From: Atribacterota bacterium
GTDB lineage: Bacteria > Atribacterota > Phoenicimicrobiia > Phoenicimicrobiales > Phoenicimicrobiaceae
Assembly: GCA_030599445.1 (NCBI GenBank)
Contig: JAUVOA010000130.1
Coordinates: 1 to 5,108 of the forward strand
Direction: 5' to 3'
Length of the DNA stretch: 5,108 bases
Position numbers and translations under genes: made by a program. The notes under the pieces were generated by a model. The model had not been told where the DNA came from, ran no database searches, and saw only the letters and a list, made by a program, of their open reading frames with translations. Below, piece after piece: positions 1 through 5,108 of this stretch. Position 1 is the stretch's first letter; each line of letters begins with the position of its first letter.

Positions 1-1
1 A

Positions 2-274
2 TTAGATAAAGTGCGGGCAGTAAATTTGGGTAATCCCGAAATGTATGATTTTGATATAACCATGCAAAAATTTATAGATTATAAAAAATGTTATTTTGGC
101 TTATGGCCTAAAGAAGATGAAGAAACCTTAGAGGAATATATCTATAGGATGAAACAAGCTACGGGAGGAGGCAGAGTAGGCTTTATACTTCATTTTGATG
201 AAGCAATGTTTCTAGAATATTCTTGCCAAGATATTTTACAAAAGTGGAAAGAAATAATGAGAAGTTCAAACTAA
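2..274 (+). CDS. C-terminal fragment of an unidentified protein (5' end outside window)
   Basis: The reading frame is already open at the left edge (Leu-Asp-Lys precede the GTG at position 11) and ends at a TAA at 272-274. No ribosome-binding site is visible before the GTG, so I read this as the last 90 codons of a longer gene rather than an 87-residue protein. The fragment is soluble, rich in acidic and aromatic residues, and has no membrane segment. Near its end a TGGGRVGFILHFDEA stretch is followed by an amphipathic helix (about the last 20 residues). This beta-strand-then-helix ending loosely resembles the C-terminus of UroD-superfamily methyltransferase-like proteins, such as the one encoded at 3657-4835, but the match is by eye and weak. 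No function is assigned. The gene lies upstream of the TRAP operon on the same strand, separated by 366 bases, so it is probably a separate transcription unit. Confidence 0.6.
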   Translation, partial: LDKVRAVNLGNPEMYDFDITMQKFIDYKKCYFGLWPKEDEETLEEYIYRMKQATGGGRVGFILHFDEAMFLEYSCQDILQKWKEIMRSSN

Positions 275-306
275 TAGATGAAAATTAAATAAAATTAGCA
301 CAATTT

Positions 307-358
307 AATATAATTTTATAAATATTTATTAAAAAAAAGGATTTTTTAAAATTATATT
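307..358. repeat. A/T-only inverted repeat, 12-bp arms
   Basis: Arm 307-318 is the exact reverse complement of arm 347-358. After one mismatch (319/346) three further pairs form inward (320-322 with 343-345). All paired bases are A or T and the loop holds an A8 run, so an RNA hairpin would be weak and this is not a normal intrinsic terminator. It could be a DNA-binding site or a weak 3' structure for the upstream gene. In such A/T-rich DNA, chance is also a fair explanation. Confidence 0.3.
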
Positions 359-626
359 GTATAAAAGTAATAGAAAAACATATTATATCTTCTTTACCTG
401 AGTATTATAGTTATTTTGTAAATATTATATTTCAAAACATTATATGGCAAGATTAATTTATATAAAAATAACCTATTTACTTAATAATATAGCCTTGGTA
501 AATTCTTATATTATGATGAGTAAATTTTACATCGGATAGGCTAAAAAGGAGGTGTTGAAGAAGGTAAAAAATTTGCTTAGTAAGCATGGGAGACAGAAAG
601 TAATTTTAACTTGAAAAAAAATATAT

Positions 627-632
627 AGGAGG
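627..632 (+). promoter_or_regulatory. Shine-Dalgarno site of dctP
   Basis: AGGAGG lies eight bases before the ATG at 641. It is a strong ribosome-binding site at good spacing and supports this start codon for the solute-binding protein. It is the best-placed strong site of the window, in keeping with high production of the binding protein. Confidence 0.85.
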
Positions 633-640
633 ATTTTAAA

Positions 641-1648
641 ATGAAATTCAGAAAATTAGAGATTATTTTGGTTGTCTTTGTTTTGGTTTTGGCTTTTAGT
701 TGTGTAAATGTCTTTGCTGCTGATGTTAAACTTACTTGGTCCTCAATAAGTGTGCCGGGCGATGCTCATACTGAAGCAATGGGGGTCTTCGAAGAGGAAG
801 TAGAAAATCTTTCAGCGGGACACATAACCGTAGACCTTTATATTGCTGGTGCAATCTATACCCAGGAAGGAGAGTTAGCAGCCGTTCGAGAAGGAACTCT
901 TGATATGGCCTATTATAGTGCCAGCTGGTTTGCAGAATTTGTTCCCTATGTATCCATGATTGGAGCTGTTTATACCTTCAGTGGTTTTAAACATATGGAT
1001 AGAGTATTAAATGGAGAGATTGGGAAAGCGATTTTTGAAGACATTGCCCAGAAAACAGGGATAAGACCTCTTGGTGCATTCTATCTTGGTACAAGACAGT
1101 TAAATCTGGTAGAAAAAGTAGGTGAAGTTAGAACACCGCAGGATCTGAAAGGTGTCAAATTGAGAACACCTGCCAGCCCTGCCTGGATCGCTCTGGGCAA
1201 AGCTTTAGGTGGTAACCCCACTCCTATGAGTTTTGGAGAGGTATATATGGGCTTGAAAACTGGAGCTATTGATGGTCAGGATAACCCCTTACCCACCGAC
1301 AAGAATGCTAAATTCTATGAAGTAACCAAATATATTGTCCTTACTGACCATGTGGTTAATTCAGTATGGCCCAGCATCAATGAAAAAAAATGGCAATCCT
1401 TAAGTGATATAGATAAATTAATAATAAGGAAAGCCATAGAAAAGGCACGAAAGTTCTGTGCAGAAACCAACTTAAAAGCTGAATCGGAATTAGTCGATTT
1501 CTTTAAAGGAGAAGGTTTGATTGTCATTGAAGATCCGGACAAAGGGGCTTTTGCAGAATATGCGAAATGGTCCTATCAGAATGAAAGTAAAGAAATCTCA
1601 AAAGATTGGGACATGGAGCTATATGAAAAAATTCAGGCACTAAAATAA
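641..1648 (+). CDS. dctP: TRAP transporter solute-binding protein, DctP family
   Basis: This is the extracytoplasmic receptor of a tripartite ATP-independent periplasmic (TRAP) transporter, which binds a solute, usually an organic acid, and hands it to the DctQM permease. The 335 residues match the usual family length. Residues 1-26 form a signal peptide: a basic start (KFRK), a hydrophobic core (about 8-20), and a likely signal peptidase I cut after NVFA (26). Cys21 is not in a good lipobox because Ala, not Leu/Val/Ile, is at -3. Family landmarks are GTRQL with Arg152, the LKGVKLRTP motif at 169-177, whose Arg175 corresponds to the arginine that pairs with the substrate carboxylate in characterised members, and the GEVYMGLKTGAIDGQDN block at 199-215. 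Both arginines favour an acidic ligand, but its identity cannot be told. The gene leads the dctPQM operon. Its GC content is visibly higher than that of the enzyme gene at 3657-4835. Confidence 0.95.
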   Translation: MKFRKLEIILVVFVLVLAFSCVNVFAADVKLTWSSISVPGDAHTEAMGVFEEEVENLSAGHITVDLYIAGAIYTQEGELAAVREGTLDMAYYSASWFAEFVPYVSMIGAVYTFSGFKHMDRVLNGEIGKAIFEDIAQKTGIRPLGAFYLGTRQLNLVEKVGEVRTPQDLKGVKLRTPASPAWIALGKALGGNPTPMSFGEVYMGLKTGAIDGQDNPLPTDKNAKFYEVTKYIVLTDHVVNSVWPSINEKKWQSLSDIDKLIIRKAIEKARKFCAETNLKAESELVDFFKGEGLIVIEDPDKGAFAEYAKWSYQNESKEISKDWDMELYEKIQALK

Positions 1649-1683
1649 TCAACAAGACTAGTTAAACAATTTTGTAGGAAAAG

Positions 1684-1725
1684 AACAAGAAGGGTTTCAT
1701 TAATTATGATGAGACCCTTCTTGTT
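1684..1725 (+). terminator. Strong dctP-dctQ intergenic hairpin (attenuator or 3'-end stabiliser)
   Basis: Bases 1684-1702 pair with 1707-1725 to give a 19-bp stem around the tetraloop ATTA. Twelve outer pairs are perfect (AACAAGAAGGGT with its complement), and the inner seven include two G-U wobbles. The sequence after the stem is AAAGGAAAA with no T-tract, so it is not a canonical intrinsic terminator. A stem-loop between the binding-protein gene and the permease genes is a common arrangement in transport operons. There it protects the upstream mRNA or partly stops transcription, so that more binding protein than membrane protein is made. The stem ends directly against the dctQ ribosome-binding site, so it may also affect dctQ translation. 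The structure is seen directly; the role is inferred. Confidence 0.75.
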
Positions 1726-1726
1726 A

Positions 1727-1731
1727 AAGGA
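1727..1731 (+). promoter_or_regulatory. Weak Shine-Dalgarno site of dctQ
   Basis: AAGGA lies twelve bases before the ATG at 1744, longer than optimal, and begins two bases after the foot of the hairpin. No better site or alternative start codon is present. The weak site fits lower synthesis of the membrane subunits than of DctP. Confidence 0.5.
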
Positions 1732-1743
1732 AAAAATATAGTT

Positions 1744-2241
1744 ATGGAAAAAAAGAAATTTTGGAAGCGATTAGGAATATTTATTCTGGATTTTTTTGAA
1801 GTATTTACACCAGCAATTACCTTTTCTTTATTATTTATTGCTTTTATGGCTCAAGTATTTTTCCGTTATTTTTTGGTTCCTCTTACCTGGCCGTTAGAAT
1901 TTACACTTATAGCTTTTATCTGGACAACTCTATTTGGAGCATGTTTTGCCATGCGTGATTCTTCTCATGTAAAGTTTAGCCTAATTTATGATATGTCAAA
2001 ACCTAAAACTAAAATATGGATGAGAATTATTGGGAATGTCTTATTAATTTTCTCCTTCTGTATTGCTCTATTTCCTACTTATCGATATATTGATTTTATG
2101 TCTTTTAAAAGATCTAACGTGCTTAAGATTCCTATGAATATAGCTTTTAGTCCTTTTATTGTATTTATGCTAATTATGATTGGACGAATAGGATACAACC
2201 TCTTTATCGATTTGAAAAAACTTTATAGAGGAGAATTATAA
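1744..2241 (+). CDS. dctQ: TRAP transporter small permease subunit, DctQ family
   Basis: This is the small integral membrane subunit of the TRAP transporter, which supports the large DctM subunit and takes part in docking the binding protein. The 165 residues suit the family. Four hydrophobic segments are visible at about 22-44, 52-70, 93-112 and 132-153. They follow a basic N-terminus (MEKKKFWKR), which suggests a cytoplasmic start, and a basic C-terminal tail (KKLYRGEL) follows the last one. The family signature lies across segments 1-2: FFRY (39-42), Trp49-Pro-Leu-Glu52, Trp60, Gly65, Arg71 and His75, in the usual W..E.......W....G.....R....H pattern. DctQ sequences are poorly conserved, so the call rests on this pattern and on lying between dctP and dctM. 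It is followed after one base by dctM, whose ribosome site lies inside the last codons of dctQ, implying coupled translation. Confidence 0.93.
   Translation: MEKKKFWKRLGIFILDFFEVFTPAITFSLLFIAFMAQVFFRYFLVPLTWPLEFTLIAFIWTTLFGACFAMRDSSHVKFSLIYDMSKPKTKIWMRIIGNVLLIFSFCIALFPTYRYIDFMSFKRSNVLKIPMNIAFSPFIVFMLIMIGRIGYNLFIDLKKLYRGEL
2227..2233 (+). promoter_or_regulatory. Shine-Dalgarno site of dctM inside the end of dctQ
   Basis: AGAGGAG is nine bases before the ATG at 2243 and is embedded in the last codons of dctQ. It fixes the dctM start and, with the one-base gap between stop and start, points to translational coupling. Confidence 0.75.
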
Positions 2242-2242
2242 T

Positions 2243-3538
2243 ATGAATTTTCCCCTATTTATTTTCTTATTATGTTTTGTTTTAACTTTTATATTAAGGA
2301 TACCTATTGCCTTAGGGATGCTAATGAGTTCGATCTATTATTTTGCTCTTGCTCCGGGTCCTGCTACCGGATTACAAATGGCTGCAACGCAATTCCTTAC
2401 CCAGCTTAATGTAAAGTTTATTCTCATTGCTGTTCCTCTCTTTGTTTTTGCTGCCAAAGTAATGAATACTGGGAAAGTTACTGAAATGGTTTTTATATTT
2501 GCCAATACTTTAGTGGGTAAATGGAGGGGAGGAATGGGCCATGTCAATGTGGTTGCTTCTATCATTTTTTCCGGAATGACCGGTTCTGCCGTTGCTGATG
2601 CTTCAGGTTTAGGTATTATGGAAATAGAAGCCATGAGAAAACATGGTTATGAAGATAGTTTTAGTTGTGCAATTACTGCTGCTTCAGCAACTATTGGACC
2701 CATTTTCCCACCTAGCATTCCTATGGTTTTTTATGCTATGCTCTCCGGTGCTTCCATTGGTAATCTTTTTCTGGGAGGTATGGCACCAGGTATATTAATT
2801 GGTCTGGCTTTAATGGCTTATATTGCCTATATAGCCAAAAAGCGAAATTACCCCAGGGGAGAGAAATACACCTTAAAAGAATTTATTAGAAATATAGCTA
2901 TAGCATTTCCGGCTCTTTTAACGCCGGTTATATTACTTGGAGGTATTTACAGTGGTATTGTTACTCCAACCGAGGCTGGCGCCCTGGCTGGATTCTATGC
3001 TGTTATTATTTCATTTTTTGTTTACCGAGCTTTAGGTTTAAAACAATTAATTGAGGTTATTATTGATACCGTAAAGACAACAGGTACTCTAACTATTATT
3101 GTTGGTGCTGCATTTTCCTTTTCTTACATCGTTGCTATAGAGCATATTCCAGACATGTTTGCCAGTATTCTTTTAGGAGTTACTACCAATAAGTACCTAT
3201 TACTTTTAATTATTAATATCCTTTTTATAGTCTTGGGAATGTTTATTGATACTATGTGTATTACTCTGGTATTTATTCCCATGGTCTTACCGCTGGTAAA
3301 ATCTCTGGGAATTGATCTGGTTCATTTTGGGGTAGTGATTGTACTTAATATGATGATTGGTTTATCTACTCCTCCTTTTGGTATGTTACTTTTTATCGTA
3401 TCCGGTATTTCTGGTACCCCTCTTAAGACAATTATAAAAGAAATCTTCCCCATGCTTTTAGTGCTTATTGGTGTTCTTTTCTTGATTACCTATGTACCGG
3501 TCATTGTAATGTTTATTCCTAATACTTTTGGCAGGTAA
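2243..3538 (+). CDS. dctM: TRAP transporter large permease subunit, DctM family
   Basis: This is the large subunit that forms the ion-coupled translocation path (usually driven by Na+) of the TRAP transporter. At 431 residues it has full family length and is strongly hydrophobic, with roughly a dozen membrane or re-entrant segments. Conserved blocks are easy to see: VPLFVFAA (64-71), SGMTGSAVADASGLG (110-124), IGPIFPPSIPM (151-161), SGIVTPTEAGA (237-247), GMFIDTMCITLVFIPMVLPL (332-351) and NMMIGLSTPPFGMLLF (369-384). The paired Ser/Gly/Thr-rich and Thr-Pro-Pro hairpin regions are the parts that form the sodium and substrate sites in solved homologues. No frameshift or missing block is seen, so the transporter appears complete and functional. 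Separate Q and M genes are present rather than a QM fusion. No clear terminator follows, so the mRNA may continue into the enzyme gene 118 bases downstream. Confidence 0.96.
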   Translation: MNFPLFIFLLCFVLTFILRIPIALGMLMSSIYYFALAPGPATGLQMAATQFLTQLNVKFILIAVPLFVFAAKVMNTGKVTEMVFIFANTLVGKWRGGMGHVNVVASIIFSGMTGSAVADASGLGIMEIEAMRKHGYEDSFSCAITAASATIGPIFPPSIPMVFYAMLSGASIGNLFLGGMAPGILIGLALMAYIAYIAKKRNYPRGEKYTLKEFIRNIAIAFPALLTPVILLGGIYSGIVTPTEAGALAGFYAVIISFFVYRALGLKQLIEVIIDTVKTTGTLTIIVGAAFSFSYIVAIEHIPDMFASILLGVTTNKYLLLLIINILFIVLGMFIDTMCITLVFIPMVLPLVKSLGIDLVHFGVVIVLNMMIGLSTPPFGMLLFIVSGISGTPLKTIIKEIFPMLLVLIGVLFLITYVPVIVMFIPNTFGR

Positions 3539-3656
3539 ATTTGGTTCATCAAGCATATAAGATTAATTAGACTCAAAAAGGATGAATTATATAATATATA
3601 ATTTTCTTTAGCGAGATAAATTATATAATATTAAGAATTGAAAGAGGCAAATATAT
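3539..3656 (+). promoter_or_regulatory. AT-rich spacer with duplicated TATAAT-containing 13-mer, possible promoter for the downstream enzyme gene
   Basis: The 13-mer AATTATATAATAT occurs at 3585-3597 and again at 3619-3631, 34 bases apart. Each copy contains a perfect -10-like TATAAT (3590-3595 and 3624-3629). The first has a possible -35 element TAGACT (3568-3573, four of six matches) at a 16-base spacer. The first copy is also the left half of an inverted repeat (3585-3591 with 3597-3603). This may be a local promoter or operator giving the enzyme gene its own control, but A/T-rich composition makes such matches common. No terminator hairpin is seen after dctM. Confidence 0.35.
3643..3647 (+). 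promoter_or_regulatory. Shine-Dalgarno site of the UroD/MtaA-like gene
   Basis: AGAGG sits nine bases before the ATG at 3657 and supports that start. The protein begins MLPKERIYKAISGDTPDRVP, which is the usual N-terminal pattern of the family, so little or nothing is missing. Confidence 0.7.
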
Positions 3657-4835
3657 ATGTTACCTAAAGAGAGAATTTATAAGGCAATTTCTGGTGATAC
3701 TCCAGATAGAGTACCATCTATACCTAAGATATGGGTTGATTTAGCAACCAATTTAACTAAGACAAATTTAAAAAAAGTCATTGAAGATCCTCTTACCGCT
3801 TTACAAGTTATTATCGATGCTGCACTTATGGTAGGAGCTGATGGAGCAAGACAATTTCACTTTCCTAAAAGAAAAATAATTTCTGAAAATGATAGAGTTT
3901 TTGAAATAGATAAAAAAGGGAATTGTTTTGGAGAAATAGATATGATGGGTGGATTAATGACTCGGCTCAATAATGCAAGTGATTTCAAATTAGAAAACCC
4001 TAATCAAATGGCTTTTCATCATTATTGGATCTGTGATAAGGAACCCATCATAAAGAAATTAAGTGATGTTAAGAGGATTACTATTCCTGATAAATCTTTT
4101 TATGAGGAAATTGGTTGTTGTAAGCGTCAAAGGAAGATGATTAAATGGGCGGGTGATCGTATCTGTCTAATAGGTGACTGTGATTCTGCTACTTTAGCTT
4201 TTTACGTTAATTTACGTGGTTATAATAATGCAATGATTGATTTAATAGAACAACCAAAATTAATACATGCAACTATGGATAAAGGAGTAGCTATTGCTGT
4301 AGAAAAAGGCAAGTTTAATATTGATTTAGGTCTTAAAATATTAAGATTAAATGATTCAGTAGCTAATATGTCAGTTATATCTCCTACTCATTGGCGTGAA
4401 TTTATTTTACCTCATATGAAAGATGTATGTGATGAACTACACCATTATGATCCTAAAATTAAGATTTATTGTCACATTTGTGGTAATATTCTGCCTATTG
4501 TAGAATCTTTAATTGAGACTGGCCTTGATTGTATCGGTCCTCTTGATCCTCTGGGAGGTTTTATACCTGGTCAGGTAAGAGAAATTGTTGGTGAACGTGT
4601 TTCCTTGATGGGTGGAGTAAATACTCTTTCCTTTATCAATAACACCCCTAAGCAAATTATTGAAGAAGCCAAAAGATGTATATTCGAAGCAGGTAAAAAA
4701 GGAGGATATATTCTTAGTTCTGGCTGTGTAATACCTCGAGGGGCAAGTAAGGAGAATTTGAATGCATTAAGAATTGCTACTGAAAAATATGGAGTCTATC
4801 ATAAGGGGATCCTAAATGATAAAAGAAAAAATTAA
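3657..4835 (+). CDS. UroD-superfamily protein, MtaA/MtbA-like corrinoid methyltransferase type
   Basis: The 392-residue soluble protein belongs to the uroporphyrinogen decarboxylase superfamily. The N-terminal pattern ERIYKAISGDTPDRVP (5-20) is typical. The features point away from heme synthesis and toward the methylcobalamin:thiol methyltransferase branch (MtaA, MtbA, CmuA). His273-x-Cys275 in CHICGN, together with Cys357 in SSGCVIP, forms the His-x-Cys...Cys zinc site that activates a thiol in that branch. Other family marks are DCIGPLDP (291-298), LMGGVNT (317-323) and the C-terminal GGYILSSGC (349-357). Twelve cysteines in all suit an anaerobe. The true partner (coenzyme M, tetrahydrofolate or another acceptor) and the substrate are unknown. 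No corrinoid protein gene is visible in the window. Position after dctPQM suggests, but does not prove, a role in using the imported compound. The superfamily call is firm and the methyltransferase activity is inferred. Confidence 0.82.
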   Translation: MLPKERIYKAISGDTPDRVPSIPKIWVDLATNLTKTNLKKVIEDPLTALQVIIDAALMVGADGARQFHFPKRKIISENDRVFEIDKKGNCFGEIDMMGGLMTRLNNASDFKLENPNQMAFHHYWICDKEPIIKKLSDVKRITIPDKSFYEEIGCCKRQRKMIKWAGDRICLIGDCDSATLAFYVNLRGYNNAMIDLIEQPKLIHATMDKGVAIAVEKGKFNIDLGLKILRLNDSVANMSVISPTHWREFILPHMKDVCDELHHYDPKIKIYCHICGNILPIVESLIETGLDCIGPLDPLGGFIPGQVREIVGERVSLMGGVNTLSFINNTPKQIIEEAKRCIFEAGKKGGYILSSGCVIPRGASKENLNALRIATEKYGVYHKGILNDKRKN

Positions 4836-4853
4836 GGAACCTTAATAAAGGTT
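4831..4853 (+). repeat. Overlapping short inverted repeats at the end of the UroD/MtaA-like gene
   Basis: Two mutually exclusive hairpins overlap the stop codon. ATTAAGG (4831-4837) pairs with CCTTAAT (4840-4846), but its two-base gap is too short for an RNA loop without opening the top pairs. AACCTT (4838-4843) pairs with AAGGTT (4848-4853) around a four-base loop. The stems are short and no T-tract follows, so this is at best a weak terminator or a 3' processing structure. Confidence 0.3.
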
Positions 4854-5068
4854 AAAATAGTATATACGTATAGCGCTTAGGTCGTTCCTGCTATAGTTTA
4901 CTCTTGTGGAAATGGGGCTAAAAGTGATGTTTTGGAAGTTTATTTTAGTTATTATTAGCTTATAAGATATGTTATTGAGATAGAAAAGTATTGGTTGTTA
5001 CTTATAACATTTATATAGCTCATATAATTGATAATAATAGATTTTTTATTTTTGGGCGAGGTAATCTA
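4836..5068. other. Intergenic region without a recognised gene
   Basis: No reading frame with a convincing start is seen in this stretch. A short, more GC-rich island at about 4867-4895 is bounded by the complementary hexamers TATAGC (4869-4874) and GCTATA (4890-4895). Further on, an imperfect inverted repeat joins 4957-4975 to 5004-5020, with ATGTTAT (4969-4975) matching ATAACAT (5004-5010) exactly. These could be regulatory structures for the gene starting at 5069, or remnants, or chance. No tRNA, rRNA, riboswitch or mobile-element signature was recognised. Confidence 0.4.
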
Positions 5069-5108
5069 ATGACTGTATTGAAATTAAGAAATCATATTCC
5101 CATAAGTG
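5069..5108 (+). CDS. Possible start of a further gene, cut by the window edge
   Basis: An ATG at 5069 is preceded by GAGGT (5058-5062) at a six-base spacing, and the frame stays open for 13 codons (MTVLKLRNHIPIS) to the end of the window. The spacing and site are good for an initiation region, and the strand agrees with every other gene here. Thirteen residues are too few to name a family, and a short chance frame cannot be excluded. Confidence 0.4.
   Translation, partial: MTVLKLRNHIPIS

Larger units (their letters stand above)
275..640 (+). promoter_or_regulatory. AT-rich intergenic region upstream of dctP, probable operon promoter region
   Basis: These 366 bases contain no credible gene. 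Composition is extremely A/T-rich up to about 480 and more mixed after that. The region must carry the start signals of the transporter operon unless transcription enters from upstream. A possible sigma-70-type pair is TTTACT (476-481) and TAAATT (499-504) with a 17-base spacer, each matching four of six consensus positions. In DNA this A/T-rich such matches arise easily, so the exact promoter is not established. The region also holds an all-A/T inverted repeat (307-358) and an isolated AAGGAGGT (546-553). No canonical GC-stem plus T-tract terminator is seen after the upstream gene. Confidence 0.4.

Noticed and set aside
331..347. A8-GGA-T6 as an intrinsic terminator for the upstream gene
   Set aside because: The stem would be six A-T pairs around a three-base loop with no GC pairs, too weak for a canonical terminator.
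552..614. A 20-codon frame (VLKKVKNLLSK...) in the dctP leader as a real gene
   Set aside because: Its GTG overlaps the Shine-Dalgarno sequence itself and the TTG follows it by one base, so neither is at workable spacing, and no conserved peptide is recognised. It is kept only as part of a low-interest finding.
657..721. Lipoprotein signal at Cys21 of DctP
   Set aside because: The residues before Cys21 are Leu-Ala-Phe-Ser. Position -3 is Ala and -2 is Phe, which does not fit the lipobox, while NVFA-AD just after gives a good signal peptidase I site.
1315..1542. Minus-strand open frame of 75 codons inside dctP
   Set aside because: It lies wholly within the well-supported dctP gene on the opposite strand, has no recognisable motif, and is best explained as a shadow of dctP codon use.
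2338..2634. Minus-strand open frame of 98 codons inside dctM
   Set aside because: It is entirely antisense to conserved dctM motifs and shows no family features, so it is a shadow frame.
3657..4835. Heme-biosynthetic uroporphyrinogen decarboxylase (hemE)
   Set aside because: The N-terminal region lacks the substrate-binding arginine-rich motif of HemE, and the protein carries the His-x-Cys...Cys zinc site of the methyltransferase branch. The neighbours are transport genes, not heme genes.
1..5108. CRISPR array, tRNA or rRNA genes, insertion sequence
   Set aside because: No regularly spaced direct repeats, no cloverleaf-like GC-rich segment, no rRNA motif and no transposase-like frame were seen on either strand.

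Overview
The window is AT-rich DNA from a bacterium. The mean composition is low in GC, all genes are on the plus strand, and the Shine-Dalgarno sites are strong (AGGAGG, AGAGGAG, AGAGG). The content is a complete three-gene TRAP transporter followed by a cobalamin-methyltransferase-like member of the uroporphyrinogen decarboxylase (UroD) superfamily. This combination fits an anaerobe such as an Atribacterota-like lineage, a clostridial or other Firmicute, or a thermotogal or spirochaete-like organism. The sequence does not settle which, and the taxonomic suggestion is inference only.

Layout: 2-274 is the 3' end of a gene that enters from the left and has no firm identity. 275-640 is a very AT-rich intergenic stretch that probably holds the promoter of the transporter operon. 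It also contains an all-A/T inverted repeat and an orphan perfect Shine-Dalgarno sequence. 641-1648 is dctP (periplasmic solute-binding protein), 1744-2241 is dctQ (small membrane subunit) and 2243-3538 is dctM (large membrane subunit). A near-perfect 19-bp hairpin fills the dctP-dctQ gap and abuts the dctQ ribosome-binding site, while dctQ and dctM are separated by one base. 3539-3656 is an AT-rich spacer with a repeated 13-mer containing TATAAT. 3657-4835 encodes the UroD/MtaA-like protein with an intact His-x-Cys...Cys zinc site. 4836-5068 is non-coding with small inverted repeats, and a new reading frame with a plausible ribosome site begins at 5069 and runs off the right edge.

How the genes may work together: DctP would capture a carboxylate-type solute outside the membrane and deliver it to the DctQM ion-coupled permease. 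The downstream enzyme could take part in catabolism of the imported compound, for example as a corrinoid-dependent methyl transfer step. That coupling is inferred from adjacency only, and the substrate cannot be read from the sequence. The window looks like a coherent but broadly familiar catabolic locus; I did not find a convincing undescribed system in it.
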